Source of the DNA: Nemertoderma westbladi
Taxonomy: Eukaryota; Xenacoelomorpha; Nemertodermatida; Nemertodermatidae
Assembly (NCBI GenBank): GCA_032718475.1
Contig: JAUCBJ010000306.1
Location: 1-64,000, forward strand
Length of the DNA: 64,000 nt
Direction of reading: 5' to 3'
A program made the position numbers and the translations under genes. Positions 61,828-64,000 of this stretch are shown piece after piece (positions within the stretch are counted from its first letter, which is position 1; the number at the start of each line of letters is the position of its first letter). Below the pieces are notes generated by a model. It did not search any database. It saw only the letters and a list, made by a program, of their open reading frames with translations, and was not told the origin of the DNA.

Positions 61828-64000
61828 ATGAGTGTCTCAGACAAAGAGGCACTAGAGGACAGCTATGAGACGGCGGCTGGACCGCCGACTGACGATAGCG
61901 TAAATATTACTGTTGACGACAATGCCGACTATGACAACGCAGCGAGTGACGCTGACGTAAGTGAACAGGAGGACGAGACAGTGACTAGTGAGGAAGAACA
62001 ACCACCAGAGATAATAGTATTAGGATCCCCTACCACTACTGTAAGGAAGGACCGCACAGCAGCCCGGACAGAGGTGAGTGATAGGGAGGGTAGTGTAGCA
62101 GAAGCGAGAGCCCGGAGCCCGGTTTCCAGACCTGTGGGTATGGTAAGTGCCGTGGTGCCGACGGCTGTAAGGAGTACCCGTAGTTCCCGAAATAATCCTT
62201 CAAGTCCACCGAGTGTGAGTCAGGTAAGTGAGAGAGAACTAGACATTGCGATAAAGAAGAAACTTCGCGCGCATGCCGGACATATAACTCGGATGACGGA
62301 CAAGGTAAGGAAGATGTTAGCTGACTCAGCGAACATCGGAAGGGTAGAGTTAGTAGAGATTAGAAGAGGATATAACTCAGCGTTATTCAAGCAGACGGAG
62401 GAGCTTGCAGTCCTAGCGAAGAAGGCAGTAGAGTCTCAGTCGAGCGACGTGGCGACGAGGATTTACGACAGGGTTTTAGCAGCCTTGTTGGAGCACCGCG
62501 AGTTATCGGAGCGATTCCGACGAGTTAGGACGGAGAACTGGCTGCTATGGGCATCACAAACGCAGGCGACTCAGGTGAGTGACGCAGAGTTGAGAGACTT
62601 AGTGGAGCGAGAAGAGATCCAAGATAAAGAGGAGCGCCGTTATCAGAGGGAAGTTACTAGCTGGCTGATGCAGAATGGAGTGGTGGTACCGGGCCAGGTG
62701 CTACCGACGACGGAGAACATTCAACAGAGGACGTTGACTCCACCCGACGACGCATCCAGAGACAGTGGCGATTCCCAGGTTAGTCACGCGCGAGGGAAGG
62801 TTATATGTGCTAGATCCCTTGTTTCTCACAACTCGGCGGAGGAGAGAAGACGCCGACTGGACGAACAACAGCCGGAAGTTTTGCGTGCATCGGAAGCACG
62901 GAAGGAAGCCGAGCGGGAATGGGAGCGCACACGTAAGTTAGACGCAAAGTTGCGAGAGTTGGAAGAGAAAGGTAAGCGCGAGCAAGCGGAACGCGAACGC
63001 AAGGAACGCGAACTCCAGCTCGAACGCGAACGGAAGGAACGCGAACAAAAGGAATACGAACTTCAACTCGAACACGAGCGCAAAGAACGCGAACTTGAGA
63101 TCGAGAAGGAGCGACGGGCGTTGTATGAAGAGAAGGCGCGAGTTGAAGAAGAGAGCGCAGCGAGACGAGCGAGGGAAGAAGAAGAACGTAAACTGGCGCA
63201 GTTGGAAAGTGCGAGATTAAGTTTAGAGAGCGAAGAACGGACTAGGAAGGCGAATGAAATCGCCGAGAAGGGGATGCAAATGATCGAAGAATGTGGGGCG
63301 AGTGTAGGGACAGAGTTGCGAGAACTGTTCGCACTGCAGAAGGCCGAACAGGAAGCGAGAACTCCGACCATACGCGAGTCGACGACGACTAGAATTCCTA
63401 TACCCGGTCCAGCTATTACGAGTACACGGATCGCTAAACCGTTCTCTACATATCGCACGCCAGTTGGTATTAGTGCTTCACCCATCGCCCAGGATCTACG
63501 TCATCGGAACACCGCACCACTATACACCGAACGAGCGAACGGAGAATTTAGAGAAGAAACTCCGATGGGCCGAGTATTGGGCGAACCGAACCCGCGGGTT
63601 TGGAATACGCGGACGGAGCGCCGACCCAGTTCGACGGAGAACTTCCGGGTTAAACCGGAAGAGGGATCATATGAGAGACAGCGGATTACTCAGATAGAGC
63701 CGACTATACAACAGAACAGGAGCCAGGAATTTATTACGAGGGATGAGTTAAGTGCTAGTTTAGCGCAAGCTATATCGCCGCACATCCAACCTATAACGGA
63801 CATGCTTAGCAACCTACGGTTAAAGGAAGCAGCCCAGGTAAGAAGTAATTCTAATCCTAGCAGGCCTGAGTTAGACAAAGTCCAGCCTAGTCAACGAGTA
63901 CGCATATCGGAGGAGACTATACCACATAGACCTCAGGTAAGGACGCCTGTCCCGAATATCCATAATCCCAATTTCGAAAATTCGGCTGAGAAATTTATTC
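61828..64000 (+). CDS. Gag-like coiled-coil polyprotein of an LTR retrotransposon, 3' end outside window
   Basis: An ATG at 61828 opens a frame of at least 724 codons that has no stop up to the window edge. Residues 1-130 are acidic and low-complexity. A helical, basic segment follows (about 145-250; KKKLRAHAGHITRMTDKVRK and later EIRRGYNSALFKQTEELAVL), similar in style to the N-terminal Gag domain of BEL/Pao elements. Residues about 338-510 are a long charged coiled coil (repeated ERERKERE). The rest is Pro/Arg-rich. No zinc knuckle or protease has been reached. CAGGTRAGT-like words recur in the frame (QVS codons at 62221, 62572, 63835 and elsewhere), which resemble splice donors but are read through. 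Assignment as Gag is inference; a host coiled-coil gene is the alternative. Confidence 0.65.
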   Translation, partial: MSVSDKEALEDSYETAAGPPTDDSVNITVDDNADYDNAASDADVSEQEDETVTSEEEQPPEIIVLGSPTTTVRKDRTAARTEVSDREGSVAEARARSPVSRPVGMVSAVVPTAVRSTRSSRNNPSSPPSVSQVSERELDIAIKKKLRAHAGHITRMTDKVRKMLADSANIGRVELVEIRRGYNSALFKQTEELAVLAKKAVESQSSDVATRIYDRVLAALLEHRELSERFRRVRTENWLLWASQTQATQVSDAELRDLVEREEIQDKEERRYQREVTSWLMQNGVVVPGQVLPTTENIQQRTLTPPDDASRDSGDSQVSHARGKVICARSLVSHNSAEERRRRLDEQQPEVLRASEARKEAEREWERTRKLDAKLRELEEKGKREQAERERKERELQLERERKEREQKEYELQLEHERKERELEIEKERRALYEEKARVEEESAARRAREEEERKLAQLESARLSLESEERTRKANEIAEKGMQMIEECGASVGTELRELFALQKAEQEARTPTIRESTTTRIPIPGPAITSTRIAKPFSTYRTPVGISASPIAQDLRHRNTAPLYTERANGEFREETPMGRVLGEPNPRVWNTRTERRPSSTENFRVKPEEGSYERQRITQIEPTIQQNRSQEFITRDELSASLAQAISPHIQPITDMLSNLRLKEAAQVRSNSNPSRPELDKVQPSQRVRISEETIPHRPQVRTPVPNIHNPNFENSAEKFI

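Larger units (their letters stand above)
58470..64000 (+). mobile_element. Putative LTR retrotransposon, 5' part (LTR/leader and Gag), runs off window
   Basis: The last satellite unit breaks off at GGGGTCCG and is followed directly by TGTTACGGTATATGG, a TG start as expected for an LTR. A TATA box lies about 515 bp in, and a Gag-like ORF starts at 61828. The 3.36 kb between has no credible gene and contains degenerate repeats of a GCGTACAGTA..AGTATTCTTAGGCTGTTAG type (60650-61030). The LTR end and primer site could not be fixed: a TTTGGACCAACTGATT at about 61730 is a weak candidate. The second LTR is outside the window, so the element class is inferred. Confidence 0.55.

Noticed and set aside
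62221-63945. Splitting the right-hand ORF into exons at CAGGTRAGT sites
   Set aside because: The frame is open through all of these sites and no matching acceptors were evident.

Overview
The window is animal nuclear DNA, most likely from a marine invertebrate; the species cannot be named from sequence alone. The evidence is GT-AG introns that join reading frames in phase, a clear orthologue of the animal DLK/LZK kinase (MAP3K12/13, fly Wallenda), an EF-hand gene split over short exons, remains of several non-LTR retrotransposons, a BEL/Pao LTR retrotransposon, tRNA-derived SINE-like sequence and a very heavy load of tandem repeats. There is no sign of bacterial gene organisation. Roughly half of the window is tandem repeat in six unrelated families with periods of 84, 33, 46, 57, 27 and 39/40 bp.

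Left part (1-8.4 kb). An 84-bp array (1-1540) lies downstream of a minus-strand gene (2281-3485). That gene encodes a single-pass membrane protein with a Thr-rich repeat stalk and a Cys-containing C-terminal domain of unknown family. The stalk carries two +1 frame breaks. The 84-bp unit is a diverged copy of part of the C-terminal domain coding sequence. Next come a foldback-type element (about 3842-6845), one arm of which holds about 44 copies of a 46-bp unit, and a broken LINE reverse transcriptase (6985-8023).

DLK gene (8485-15272, minus strand). Three exons join in phase: 15272-14026 (N-terminus and whole kinase domain), 9476-9077 (leucine zipper and tail) and 8697-8485 (further tail). 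Intron 1 (4.5 kb) holds LINE remnants, poly-C tracts and about 34 nearly identical 57-bp repeats. The stretch 15.3-17.4 kb is non-coding and contains a 22-bp palindrome and a telomere-motif inverted repeat.

Satellite block (17.4-47.6 kb). A 5'-truncated LINE (minus, 17424-18760) abuts a 27-bp satellite. The satellite totals about 20.8 kb in three blocks, separated by two copies of a 0.66-kb non-satellite spacer, and shows higher-order duplications of 2,222 and 7,781 bp. The second spacer copy is split by a 6,719-bp BEL/Pao element (39179-45897). Its 544-bp LTRs look identical and it has a 5-bp GCCAC target duplication. It carries a 1505-codon Gag-protease ORF but no reverse transcriptase, RNase H or integrase. 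The first spacer copy preserves the empty target site.

Right part (47.6-64 kb). Three exons of a minus-strand EF-hand protein (50047-48413) lie among SINE-like and inverted-repeat sequences. Upstream of the first visible exon is an 8.4-kb array of 39/40-bp units. A second LTR-type element appears to begin inside the last unit at 58470. It has a long leader and, from 61828, a plus-strand Gag-like coiled-coil ORF that stays open to the end of the window.
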